Part shown: in pieces, positions 32,487 through 40,823 of the stretch
How positions within the stretch are numbered: position 1 is the first letter of the stretch
Layout of the letters: every line of letters begins with the position of its first letter
NCBI RefSeq assembly: GCF_025567405.1
Contig: NZ_JAOQKJ010000001.1
Coordinates: forward strand, 62,001 to 126,000
Direction of reading: 5' to 3'
DNA: 64,000 bases
DNA from: Suilimivivens aceti
GTDB lineage: Bacteria; Bacillota; Clostridia; Lachnospirales; Lachnospiraceae
The notes under the pieces: generated by a model
What the model was told of the DNA's origin: nothing
Seen by the model: only the letters and a program-made list of their open reading frames with translations
Database searches by the model: none
Program-made: the position numbers and the translations under genes

Positions 32487-33113
32487 ATGAGTGTAAACGG
32501 AATTACCGGTGCTTCTGATGCTTACAGTACTTACTCTGCAGCATCTAAGACAGCACAGACCAAAGCATCTGAGAAGGCTGTGTCAGATAAGACCTCTGAA
32601 AAAGATACCGCTGCGGTATATGAGCCTTCGAAGAAAACTACTACTACAACCACAACCAAGAAAACTTACAAGCCTGATACTGCTACGATCGCCAGGCTAA
32701 AGGCTGATGCAGAGCAGAGAACTTCCCAGTTACAGAGTCTTGTAGAAAAGATTCTCATAGGTCAGGGCAAGGTCTACAATAATGCCAATGACATCTGGAG
32801 TGTTCTTTCCAGTGGAAATTTCACTGTAGATGCCGCTACCAAAGCACAGGCGCAGGCTGACATCGCTGATGATGGTTACTGGGGTGTATCTCAGACCTCA
32901 CAGAGAATTCTTGATTTTGCTACCGCTTTAACCGGTGGAGATCCCGATAAGATCGATGCTATGCAGGCAGCTTTCAAGAAAGGCTACGAAAAGGCTCAGA
33001 AAACCTGGGGCGGACAGCTTCCTGATATCTGCCAGAAGACCTACGATGCCGTATTAAAGGGCTTCGATGATATGAGAAAGCAGAATGCAGATACCACTTC
33101 TGAAGTACAGTAA
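32487..33113 (+). CDS. Hypothetical protein with Thr-rich linker
   Basis: 208 residues, no signal peptide or membrane helix. N-terminus MSVNGITGASDAYSTYSAAS is Ser/Ala/Thr-rich and looks disordered, a KTTTTTTTKK run follows near residue 50, and the C-terminal part from about residue 65 is helical (LQSLVEKILIGQGKVYNNAN, ILDFATALTGGDPDKIDAMQ, CQKTYDAVLKGFDDM). The start at 32487 has AAGGAGGG eight bases upstream and is preferred to the long upstream extension. The N-terminal style resembles clostridial proteins co-expressed with flagella, which agrees with the sigma-28-like promoter, but this is only an inference. A terminator follows. Confidence 0.75.
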   Translation: MSVNGITGASDAYSTYSAASKTAQTKASEKAVSDKTSEKDTAAVYEPSKKTTTTTTTKKTYKPDTATIARLKADAEQRTSQLQSLVEKILIGQGKVYNNANDIWSVLSSGNFTVDAATKAQAQADIADDGYWGVSQTSQRILDFATALTGGDPDKIDAMQAAFKKGYEKAQKTWGGQLPDICQKTYDAVLKGFDDMRKQNADTTSEVQ

Positions 33114-33143
33114 GCAGTATCTGTACAATGAATAAAAACAGAG

Positions 33144-33171
33144 CAGGGTGCCAGACGGCACCCTGTTTTTT
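33144..33171 (+). terminator. Terminator after the 32.5-kb hypothetical gene
   Basis: CAGGGTGCC / GGCACCCTG with an AGAC loop followed by six T, 30 bases after the stop. Confidence 0.92.
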
Positions 33172-33183
33172 GCTGCATCTGAA

Positions 33184-34703
33184 GTTTTTCACTCTTCTTC
33201 TGGTGGGGCACCATGGCTGCTTTTCTTCTCCTGTGCCCCGCTTCCTCGGGTTTTTCTTCTCTCTTCCCCTCCCGGCGGGGCACCACGACCTCTTTTCTCC
33301 TCCTGTGCCCCGCTCCCTCAGTTTTTTCTTCTCTCTTCCCCTCCTGGCGGGGCACCACGACCTCTTTTCTTCTCCTGTGCCCCGCCCCTCGGTTTTTTCT
33401 TCTCTCTTCTCCTCCCGGCGGGGCACCATGGCTGCTTTTCTTCTCCTGTGCCCCGCTCCCTCGGGTTTTTCTTCTCTCTTCCCCTCCCGGCGGGGCATCA
33501 CGGCTTATTTTCTTCTCCTGTGCCCCGCTTCCTCGGGTTTTTCTTCTCTCTTCTCCTCCTAATGGGGCACCATGGCTGCTTTTCTTCTACTGTGCCCCGC
33601 TCCCTCAGTTTTTTCTTCTCTCTTCCCCTCCTAGCGGGGCACCACAGCTTCTTTTCTTCTCCTGTGCCCCGCTCCCTCGGTTTTTTCTTCTCTCTTCCCC
33701 TCCTAGCGGGGCACCATGGCTGCTTTTCTTCTACTGTGCCCCGCCCCTCGGGTTTTTCTTCTCTCTTCCCCTCCCGGCGGGGCACCACAGCTTCTTTTCT
33801 TCTCCTGTGCCCCGCTTCCTCGGTTTTTTCTTCTCTCTTCCCCTCCTGGCGGAGCACCACGGCTTCTTTTCTTCTCCTGTGCCCCGCTCCCTCAGTTTTT
33901 TCTTCTCTCTTCCCCTCCTAGCGGGGCACCACAGCTTCTTTTCTTCTCCTGTGCCCCGCTCCCTCGGTTTTTTCTTCTCTCTTCTCCTCCAGGCGGGGCA
34001 CCATGGCTGCTTTTCTCCTCCTGTGCCCCGCTCCCTCAGTTTTTTCTTCTCTCTTCCCCTCCCGGCGGGGCATCATGGCTGCTTTTCTTCTCCTGTGCCC
34101 CGCCCCCTCGGTTTTTTCTTCTCTCTTCCCCTCCTGGCGGGGCACCACGGCTTCTTTTCTCCTCCTGTGCCCCGCTCCCTCGGTTTTTTCTTCGCTCTTC
34201 ATCTCCTAGCGGGGCATCATGGCTTCTTTTCTTCTCCTGTGCCCCGCTTCCTCGGGTTTTTCTTCTCTCTTCCCTCCTGGCGGGGTATCACGGCTTCTTT
34301 TCTTCTCCTGCACCCCGCTTCCTCGGGTTTTTCTTCTTTCTTCCCCTCCTAGCGGGGCACCACAGCTTCTTTTCTTCTCCTGTGCCCCGCTTCCTCAGTT
34401 TTTTCTTCTCTCTTCCCCTCCTGGCTGGGCACCACGGCTTCTTTTCTTCTCCTGTGCCCCGCTCCCTCAGTTTTTTCTTCTCTCTTCCCCTCCTAGCGGG
34501 GCATCACGGCTTCTTTTCTTCTCCTGTGCCCCGCTTCCTTGGTTTTTTCTTCGCTCTTCCCCTCCTGGCGGGGCATCACGGCTGCTTTTCTTCTCCTGTG
34601 CCCCGCTTCCTCGGTTTTTTCTTCTCTCTTCCCCTCCTAGCGGGGCACCACGGCTGCTTTTCTTCTCCTGTGCCCCGCTCCCTCGGTTTTTTCTTCTTTC
34701 TTT
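33184..34703. repeat. Tandem array: 21 copies of a 72-bp hairpin unit
   Basis: Twenty-one direct repeats begin (at the GGGGCA of the left arm or its variants) at 33205, 33277, 33349, 33420, 33492, 33564, 33636, 33708, 33779, 33851, 33923, 33995, 34067, 34139, 34211, 34282, 34354, 34426, 34498, 34570 and 34642. Seventeen intervals are 72 bases and three are 71. Each unit has GCGGGGCAC, a 21-base loop and GTGCCCCGC, then a C/T-rich stretch with about six T. A partial unit precedes the first, and the last runs into the stop codon of the LysM gene. The plus strand is strongly pyrimidine-rich. Long open frames exist on both strands only because 72 is a multiple of three. They break at each 71-base unit, and none has convincing coding signals. 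It fills the 1.6 kb between two convergent genes. Confidence 0.95.
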
Positions 34704-36261
34704 ATCGTATGATCAGAATCCGGTCACCAGCCTTGATCTCATTTCCGGGCATACCATTGGCCTCCCTAAGGGCTGCCACAGGCACATAATACCGCTTTCC
34801 AATATCCCACAGGCTGTCACCCTCCCGTACTACATAAACAGCCAGTGATGGCAGTCCCTCTATCTTCTCACTATCCAGCTCACTGGTAGTGATCTCTTCA
34901 ATAATATCCTCTGTCCACGCCCGGTAAATATGTGCATGGAAAAATACCACACACTTGCAGTCCAGCTCGCTGCCCTCCACAATAGAAGCCGAAATCTGTT
35001 CCAGATCTGCATCCACCTGGAAGGTGCAGCTTTCATCAATTCCCTCTGCCTCCAGAACATATTGCACAGGCAGGCTGATCTTTCTGCTGTACAGATTTCC
35101 TTTCTCTGTACCATCCTCATACATCACCTGAAGCTTTGCTTCTCCAAAGAGCGCAATACCTCCCTCTGTGTATGCCGGCTCCTCAAGCTGGATCATTCCC
35201 CTTGTATATAAGACCTTTCCGGCATGTTCTTCCTCTGGAAGCGTCAGATGCTCTGCAAGCTTCATTTTCCCACTGCTCTTAGTCAGGAACCTCCGGAAGC
35301 TTCCTTTCTTCTTTTCTATACCCACTTCCTTTACAACACCATAAACATCCGACAGGATCTCAAGCTCTTCCTCTTCACAGGCATTGATCTCAAGATTCAG
35401 TACCAACTCAAAAGTAAAAACCCTTTCCTCGCCATCAAAATCAGGCCGTACTGCCACCTCACGCACCTCTGACAGACAACAGATATCTGGAATCATGCTT
35501 TCCCTGGAACCATCACAATCCAGCGCTCCTGCAAAAGGGATCACCGTGTCATAGTGGCACACCTTTCCTTCCCCTTCTCCTCTGTACAGAAAGAAAACCC
35601 GCACTTCCCCCTGTACAGTGATCTTATCCTGCTGCATTTTGAATTCCACACCTGCAGGCTGGATATCATACCAGATCAGAGAAGCTATGTTAGGAAAGCT
35701 TCCCGGTATCTCTGCCTCTTCCTTCATCCTGAAAATATCCTTCTTTTTCATCACTGTTGTTGCCACAGATAAAGGCTTTTTCCGGTATTCAATCTCATTT
35801 GTTCCCGTTACACCACTATCTGCCACATCAACGGCCGCTTCTTCATCCTTCAGCTCCTCACATACCGCCTTCAGCATGACAAGCGCCTGCACATTGAATT
35901 TGCGTGAATTGATCAGTGTGGTAGTCAGATCCTCCAGCACCGCCCCCACCTTCACTGAGTCACCCTCGCCAAGACCGGCAAGATAAATCTGCTCGTCAAT
36001 GGGAACCTCCCCATCCACTACAGCTACACTTTCTCCTTCCTGATCGGTCGCATAAAGAATCTGGAACTGAAGCTTCCCCTTTATAAAAGCCCGATCCTCC
36101 CTTGCCCTGACCTCTTCTATCACTACATTTCCCTTATCCATGATGATCCGCACAGCGTCCGGTCTCACATCGGAAATATTATGATCCTTTTCTAAAGATG
36201 TCTCCATGGATGCGCTGCATTTCCGGCAATCCATATGTATGTTTCGTTTCAATAATTCCAC
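34702..36261 (-). CDS. DUF3794 and LysM domain spore-associated protein
   Basis: 519 residues. Repeated DUF3794 (SPOCS-like) beta modules fill residues about 30-440 (e.g. FIKGKLQFQILYATDQEGES, ITVQGEVRVFFLYRGEGEGK). A C-terminal LysM domain (VYVVREGDSLWDIGKRYYVP, then NEIKAGDRILIIR) binds peptidoglycan. Such DUF3794-LysM proteins belong to the spore coat/cortex group (SpoVID/SafA-like) in Clostridia. GTG start at 36261 with GGGAGG seven bases before. A sigma-E-like promoter lies directly upstream. The stop codon abuts the hairpin array. No signal peptide, consistent with mother-cell deposition on the forespore. Confidence 0.87.
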   Translation of the reverse strand: MELLKRNIHMDCRKCSASMETSLEKDHNISDVRPDAVRIIMDKGNVVIEEVRAREDRAFIKGKLQFQILYATDQEGESVAVVDGEVPIDEQIYLAGLGEGDSVKVGAVLEDLTTTLINSRKFNVQALVMLKAVCEELKDEEAAVDVADSGVTGTNEIEYRKKPLSVATTVMKKKDIFRMKEEAEIPGSFPNIASLIWYDIQPAGVEFKMQQDKITVQGEVRVFFLYRGEGEGKVCHYDTVIPFAGALDCDGSRESMIPDICCLSEVREVAVRPDFDGEERVFTFELVLNLEINACEEEELEILSDVYGVVKEVGIEKKKGSFRRFLTKSSGKMKLAEHLTLPEEEHAGKVLYTRGMIQLEEPAYTEGGIALFGEAKLQVMYEDGTEKGNLYSRKISLPVQYVLEAEGIDESCTFQVDADLEQISASIVEGSELDCKCVVFFHAHIYRAWTEDIIEEITTSELDSEKIEGLPSLAVYVVREGDSLWDIGKRYYVPVAALREANGMPGNEIKAGDRILIIR

Positions 36262-36291
36262 AAAAATACCTCCCTGCGTATACTTATTCTA

Positions 36292-36321
36292 AATATATGA
36301 CGCAGGAAGGTTCTTTATGAC
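36292..36321 (-). promoter_or_regulatory. Candidate sigma-E sporulation promoter
   Basis: Minus-strand GTCATAAA (36321-36314), 14-base spacer, CATATATT (36299-36292), close to the sigma-E pattern GTCATATT-N13/15-CATACAAT. The start point would lie about 24 bases before the GTG at 36261. An inverted repeat CCTGCGT/ACGCAGG surrounds the -10 region. Confidence 0.55.
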
Positions 36322-36327
36322 ATTGCT

Positions 36328-37233
36328 TTATTCTCTGACTGCTCCGATCAGATCGGTCAGGTTTTCCACCTGATACTGCTTCATGTAGGCTTCAATTCCG
36401 CTTACCACTTCTTCTGTCAGGTAAGGATTTACGAAATTCATGGCGCCCACTGCCACCGCACTGGCTCCTGCCAGAATAAACTCAATCGCATCCTCCGCAC
36501 TGGCAATACCGCCCATTCCGATCACCGGGATCTTCACTGCCTGACTTGCCTGGTATACCATACGGACTGCCACCGGCTTGATCGCAGGACCGGAAAGTCC
36601 GCCGGTCTTATTTTTCAGGGCAAAGGTTCTTCTGTGGATATCGATCTTCATACCTGTGATCGTATTGATCAGGGAAACCGCATCTGCACCGCCTGCCTGC
36701 GCTGCCCTTGCCATTTCTGCGATGTCTGTCACATTGGGACTGAGCTTCATGATCACCGGCTGCTTTGCCTTCGCCCTGATCTTCGATGTGATATCAAACA
36801 GACAGTCCGCCTTCTGCCCAAAGGCGATCGCTCCTTCCTTGACATTGGGACAGGAAACATTGATCTCCAGCATATCTACTGGTGCATCTCCCAGCTTTTC
36901 CACAACCTCCAGATAATCTTCCACTGTTTTTCCACAGACATTGACGATAATCTTCGTATCATACTTCTGTAAAAAGGGAACATCCCTGTCAAGAAATACA
37001 TCGATACCCGGATTCTGCAGTCCGATCGCATTCAACATACCACCGTAGGTTTCTGCCACACGTGGGGTTGGATTTCCTGCCCATGGCACGTTGGCAACAC
37101 CCTTGGTCACCACTGCGCCAAGCCTGTTCAGATCCACAAACTCACTGTATTCCATACCGGAGCCAAAGGTACCAGATGCTGTCATAACGGGATTTTTCAG
37201 TTCTACTCCTGCAATCATTACTTTTGTATTCAT
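36328..37233 (-). CDS. pyrD: Dihydroorotate dehydrogenase B, catalytic subunit
   Basis: 301 residues, FMN enzyme oxidising dihydroorotate to orotate. MTASGTFGSGMEYSEF is the family start, LEINVSCPNVKEGAIAFGQ holds the catalytic Cys of class 1 enzymes, VIMKLSPNVTDIAEMARAA and VIGMGGIASAEDAIEFILAG bind FMN. The adjacent PyrK shows it is the NAD-dependent type 1B. ATG at 37233 overlaps the pyrK stop (TGATG). Confidence 0.95.
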   Translation of the reverse strand: MNTKVMIAGVELKNPVMTASGTFGSGMEYSEFVDLNRLGAVVTKGVANVPWAGNPTPRVAETYGGMLNAIGLQNPGIDVFLDRDVPFLQKYDTKIIVNVCGKTVEDYLEVVEKLGDAPVDMLEINVSCPNVKEGAIAFGQKADCLFDITSKIRAKAKQPVIMKLSPNVTDIAEMARAAQAGGADAVSLINTITGMKIDIHRRTFALKNKTGGLSGPAIKPVAVRMVYQASQAVKIPVIGMGGIASAEDAIEFILAGASAVAVGAMNFVNPYLTEEVVSGIEAYMKQYQVENLTDLIGAVRE

Positions 37234-38018
37234 CAGATCTCTACCTCCCTGGCATCAAATACTGGCCCGTCTGTGCAGATCCTGGCATTATTCACATGGG
37301 AATGGGCGTCCTTTTTCGTTGTCTTGCAGACACATCCAAGGCATGCACCCACACCGCAGGCCATCCGCTCCTCCAGCGAAATATAAGCATCACAGTTCTT
37401 CTCTTCTGCATATGCCTTGATCGCCCGGAGCATCGGCATGGGACCGCAGGCCATGATCACCTCTGCCTCCACCTGATGCTCTCTCATGGCATCCAGTACA
37501 TTTCCCTTTGTACCGACGCTTCCATCCTCTGTTGCCACAAGAACATCTGCATAAGCTTCAAATTCATCCTTCAGGAAAAGCTGTGCATCCCGGTAGCCCA
37601 GAATAACAGTGACCTTCTCTCCCTGCTCATGAAGCTCTCTTGCCGTCTCCAGCATGGGAGGAATTCCGATTCCTCCGCCAAGAAGCACAGTTCTTTTTCC
37701 TGCTGCTCTGGTAAGATCATATCCATTGCCAAGAACACCGAGGATTTCCACCTCATCCCCTTCCTGATAGGAAGAAAATTCCTTTGTCCCCTTTCCTGCG
37801 ATCCTGTACACCAGACGAAGGCTTTTCTCTTCCCTGTTGACCTCACAGATACTGATCGGTCTGGGAAGCAGAGTGCTTTTATCCTTGGGATATACCCCTA
37901 CGAACTGTCCGGCTCCTGCCTCATCTGCAAGATCTGTCCGGATCTTCAGGTCAAAAATATTTTCCGCCATGGCTCTCTGACTGAGCACCCGTCCGGTTAC
38001 CTTTGCTTTTCTGCTCAT
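37233..38018 (-). CDS. pyrK: Dihydroorotate dehydrogenase B, electron transfer subunit
   Basis: 261 residues, FAD and [2Fe-2S] protein passing electrons from PyrD to NAD. The FAD site RPISICEVNREEKSLRLVYR, the NAD site VLLGGGIGIPPMLETARELH and the cluster cysteines in MACGVGACLGCVCKT are all present. The start at 38018 is chosen because it gives the normal family length; AAAGGA lies 11 bases upstream. A longer reading would start at 38069, touching pyrC. Middle gene of pyrC-pyrK-pyrD. Confidence 0.93.
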   Translation of the reverse strand: MSRKAKVTGRVLSQRAMAENIFDLKIRTDLADEAGAGQFVGVYPKDKSTLLPRPISICEVNREEKSLRLVYRIAGKGTKEFSSYQEGDEVEILGVLGNGYDLTRAAGKRTVLLGGGIGIPPMLETARELHEQGEKVTVILGYRDAQLFLKDEFEAYADVLVATEDGSVGTKGNVLDAMREHQVEAEVIMACGPMPMLRAIKAYAEEKNCDAYISLEERMACGVGACLGCVCKTTKKDAHSHVNNARICTDGPVFDAREVEI

Positions 38019-38070
38019 TTCCTGTCTGTTCCTTTCTGTATTCTTGCGTGCATACCTGTTTCCCATCACT

Positions 38071-39381
38071 TCACGCTTCTTCCCGGTACACTATACTGCC
38101 TCCGCAAATGGTCATTTTCACTACACCTGGCAGTGTCTCTCCAATAAACGGGGAATTCTGCGATTTGGATAAAAACCGCTCTACACGGAAGTTCTCTGTA
38201 TCCTTAAAGAGTACCAGATCCGCCACTTCCCCTTCCTGAAGCCGTCCGCCCGGAAGCTGATACAGCTTTGCCGGTGCAAGACTCATCCGTTCAAAAAGCT
38301 GCGGGTAGGTCAGATATCCTTTTCTCACCAGTTCCCGGATTGCAAGCGGCAGAGCCGTTTCCAGTCCGAGGATCCCGCTTGGCGCTTCTGTAAGCGGCTT
38401 TTTCTTCTCATCCCTGCTGTGCGGTGCATGGTCTGTAGCGATCAAGTCGATCGTTCCATCTGAAAGTCCCCTGCAGATCGCCTTTCTGTCCTCCTCCTCA
38501 CGGAGCGGAGGATTCATTTTCGCCAGTGTACCCTTTTCCAGCACAGCTTCCTCTGTCAGGGTAAAGTGATGCGGCGTTGCTTCTGCATGGATATCTGCTC
38601 CTGCTGCCTTCGCCTTTCTTACCAGCTCTACCCCTTCCTTCGTACTGATATGCTGGATCACAACTTTGGCTCCGGTCTTTAGGGCAAGGGCTGTATCCCG
38701 TCTGATCAGATCGATCTCCGCATCTCTTGAAGATCCCTTTATACCAAGCGCTTCTGCTACCTTTCCTTCATTGATTCCATTGTTCTTGATAAATGCGGGA
38801 TTTTCCTCATGGAAGCTGATAGGCTTACCCAGTGCATGTGCCCTTCTCATGGCTTCCTCCACCAGTTCCTCAGAAAGCAGCGGCTTGCCGTCATCGGTAA
38901 ATCCTGCTGCCTCCTTAAGGCTCTCCATATCCACCAGCTCCTTTCCCTGCATGCCCTTTGTCACGGTAGCACAGGAGCTGATCCTGATCCCGGTCTCTTT
39001 CCCTCTGGCAAGTACATAGGAAAGTGTCTCCTCATTATCCACACAGGGCTTGGTATTGGCCATCAGCACGATACCTGTATAGCCGCCCTTCTTCGCCGCC
39101 TGTCCGCCGCTCAGGATATCCTCCTTATAAGTAAAGCCGGGATCCCGGAAATGCACATGAGTATCGATCAGCCCGGGGCCGGCCAGAAGCCCTGTGGCAT
39201 CTATGATCTCTGTCCCGTCCGGTACCTCTGCCTCTGCTTCCTGTCCGCCTTCTGAAAGTCCGGACTCTTTCTCTTCTCTTTCCACGATTCGTGCGATCTG
39301 TCCATCTTTTATCCAGATATCGCCCCGGAAGGTTCTCTGCCCTTCCGGATCGATCAAAGTTCCATTCCGTATGATCAGCAT
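38071..39381 (-). CDS. pyrC: Dihydroorotase
   Basis: 436 residues, class I zinc dihydroorotase closing carbamoyl-aspartate to dihydroorotate. Metal motifs: GLIDTHVHFRDPGFTYKEDI near residue 70, PISFHEENPAF, VVIQHISTKEGVELVRKAK and DLIATDHAPHSRDEKKKPLT. ATG at 39381 with AGGAGG. First gene of the pyrimidine operon. No PyrR-type attenuator is visible in the short leader. Confidence 0.94.
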   Translation of the reverse strand: MLIIRNGTLIDPEGQRTFRGDIWIKDGQIARIVEREEKESGLSEGGQEAEAEVPDGTEIIDATGLLAGPGLIDTHVHFRDPGFTYKEDILSGGQAAKKGGYTGIVLMANTKPCVDNEETLSYVLARGKETGIRISSCATVTKGMQGKELVDMESLKEAAGFTDDGKPLLSEELVEEAMRRAHALGKPISFHEENPAFIKNNGINEGKVAEALGIKGSSRDAEIDLIRRDTALALKTGAKVVIQHISTKEGVELVRKAKAAGADIHAEATPHHFTLTEEAVLEKGTLAKMNPPLREEEDRKAICRGLSDGTIDLIATDHAPHSRDEKKKPLTEAPSGILGLETALPLAIRELVRKGYLTYPQLFERMSLAPAKLYQLPGGRLQEGEVADLVLFKDTENFRVERFLSKSQNSPFIGETLPGVVKMTICGGSIVYREEA

Positions 39382-39428
39382 ATTTTTCCTCCTGTATCTG
39401 CGTCACTCCCCTGTATCACATTATTATC

Positions 39429-39457
39429 AGTATACTCATTTCTGCTTCTTCCCACAA
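39429..39457 (-). promoter_or_regulatory. Sigma-A promoter of pyrC-pyrK-pyrD
   Basis: Minus-strand TTGTGG (39457-39452), 17-base spacer, TATACT (39434-39429), about 48 bases before the pyrC ATG. Confidence 0.6.
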
Positions 39458-39503
39458 GCATTGATTCAAAAAGGATCTGGCAATGAAAAGTCTGTCTCCG
39501 GAA

Positions 39504-40823
39504 TCATCCACGTAACATGACTTTTGCCAAAAAAATACCGTCCTTATAAGAAAAAGCACTGGCACCACCGGTTTTTCTGGCAATATGCCGTACTGACTGG
39601 ATACCGATTCCACTGCCTTTTCGTTTGCTGGACTGGAACACCTCATTCTTTTCTTTAATAACACCGTCAAACGCATTTTTCACCTCTATCAGAAGCAGTC
39701 GTTCCCCGTGTACATACGCAGTTACCTCAATCTGCCTGTGGTCCGGTGCGGTACGCAGACTGGCTTCCAGTGCATTTTCCAGCAGATTCGAAAATACCAG
39801 ACACATATCAATCTCATCAACCATAAGCTTTTCCGGCAGATCGATCTGCAGGCAGAACGGTATATTCTCCCTTTTTGCAAGGCTGCAGTAATATCCAATC
39901 ACACTGTCTGCTGCACGGTTTTCACAGAAGCTCATATCCAGGCCAGGAATCCGTGAAACAGTTTGTGCCAGATACGTTTTCAGCCCTTCCAGATCACCCT
40001 CTTCTGCCAGTGCGGAAATCCGGTTCAGGTGGTGCCGCATATCATGCCTTGCCTGCCTTGCTTCCTCAATGGCCGTTTTCAGATTCTCATACCGTTGCTG
40101 CTGCATATCCAGCAGCTGATTTTCCCGCTGCAGTCTGGCATTTTTATTCAGACTGGCCGCCATCATCAGAAAAACCGTATAAAAACAGATCAAAAGGATA
40201 AGCAGGGTGATGCCAAGAACGATGTACCCCTGAAGAACCCTGCCGACATAAAGTGTGTCCTGATAGCGTGGAATCATAAAAAAATTACATACAATGAAGA
40301 TAAGTGGCAGAATCCAGAACACATACCATGTCCTGGCGAAATTATCATCTTCCACCATCGTACGTGCCGCATGGTTAGCCGGATAATACGCAGCAGCTGT
40401 TGCAAGCCAGCAGATTCCATGATAAAAGACACATGCCCACAGACAAAACCATGGCTGTGGCTGCACCGCCTGTCTCTGGATCAGGATAACCGCATTGACT
40501 GCTCTGGCCAGACTGTTCATACAGGCAAACAATGCACAGACAGAAAGTGCGATCGTTCCGGATTTCCAAATGGAGATCCGAAGCACTTTGATATACAGAA
40601 TGACCACAATCAGTACAATCAGTATAAGCACGACAGCTGTGGAAATATGAAAATGCCAGCAGAATATTCCTCCACCGATACAGAGGCTCAGCACCAGTGG
40701 CCCCTGCCACAGTGCAAGCTTTCCCGGAGGCTGCTTTAAGCCGGACTTCACCGGAAAATATGCCAGCAGTAAACCGGGAATCACAACAGATAGCTCAAGA
40801 ATTGGACGAAGTATATTTATCAT
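39504..40823 (-). CDS. GHKL-type sensor histidine kinase (AgrC-like)
   Basis: 439 residues. The N-terminal half has six to seven membrane helices, as in peptide-sensing AgrC/ComD-type kinases. The dimerisation helix carries the phospho-acceptor His in ARQARHDMRHHLNRISALAE. The ATPase shows the N box CLVFSNLLENALEASL, and the Gly box KRKGSGIGIQSVRHIARKTG near the C-terminus. Its ATG overlaps the response-regulator stop (ATGA), so the two form a coupled pair. The signal is unknown, and no agrB/agrD-like gene is seen nearby. Confidence 0.9.
   Translation of the reverse strand: MINILRPILELSVVIPGLLLAYFPVKSGLKQPPGKLALWQGPLVLSLCIGGGIFCWHFHISTAVVLILIVLIVVILYIKVLRISIWKSGTIALSVCALFACMNSLARAVNAVILIQRQAVQPQPWFCLWACVFYHGICWLATAAAYYPANHAARTMVEDDNFARTWYVFWILPLIFIVCNFFMIPRYQDTLYVGRVLQGYIVLGITLLILLICFYTVFLMMAASLNKNARLQRENQLLDMQQQRYENLKTAIEEARQARHDMRHHLNRISALAEEGDLEGLKTYLAQTVSRIPGLDMSFCENRAADSVIGYYCSLAKRENIPFCLQIDLPEKLMVDEIDMCLVFSNLLENALEASLRTAPDHRQIEVTAYVHGERLLLIEVKNAFDGVIKEKNEVFQSSKRKGSGIGIQSVRHIARKTGGASAFSYKDGIFLAKVMLRG

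Noticed and set aside
33184..34703. CRISPR array.
   Set aside because: Units are contiguous and nearly identical over their full 72 bases, with no unique spacers and no cas genes in the window.
33213..34789. Long open reading frames across the repeat array on both strands (up to about 380 codons).
   Set aside because: They exist only because the 72-base unit is free of stops in several frames. The 71-base units shift frame three times, the plus strand has no purine-rich ribosome sites, and the encoded 24-residue repeats resemble no known protein.
39382..39428. PyrR-binding attenuator upstream of pyrC.
   Set aside because: The leader is short, and no anti-terminator/terminator pair or PyrR-binding loop can be recognised.
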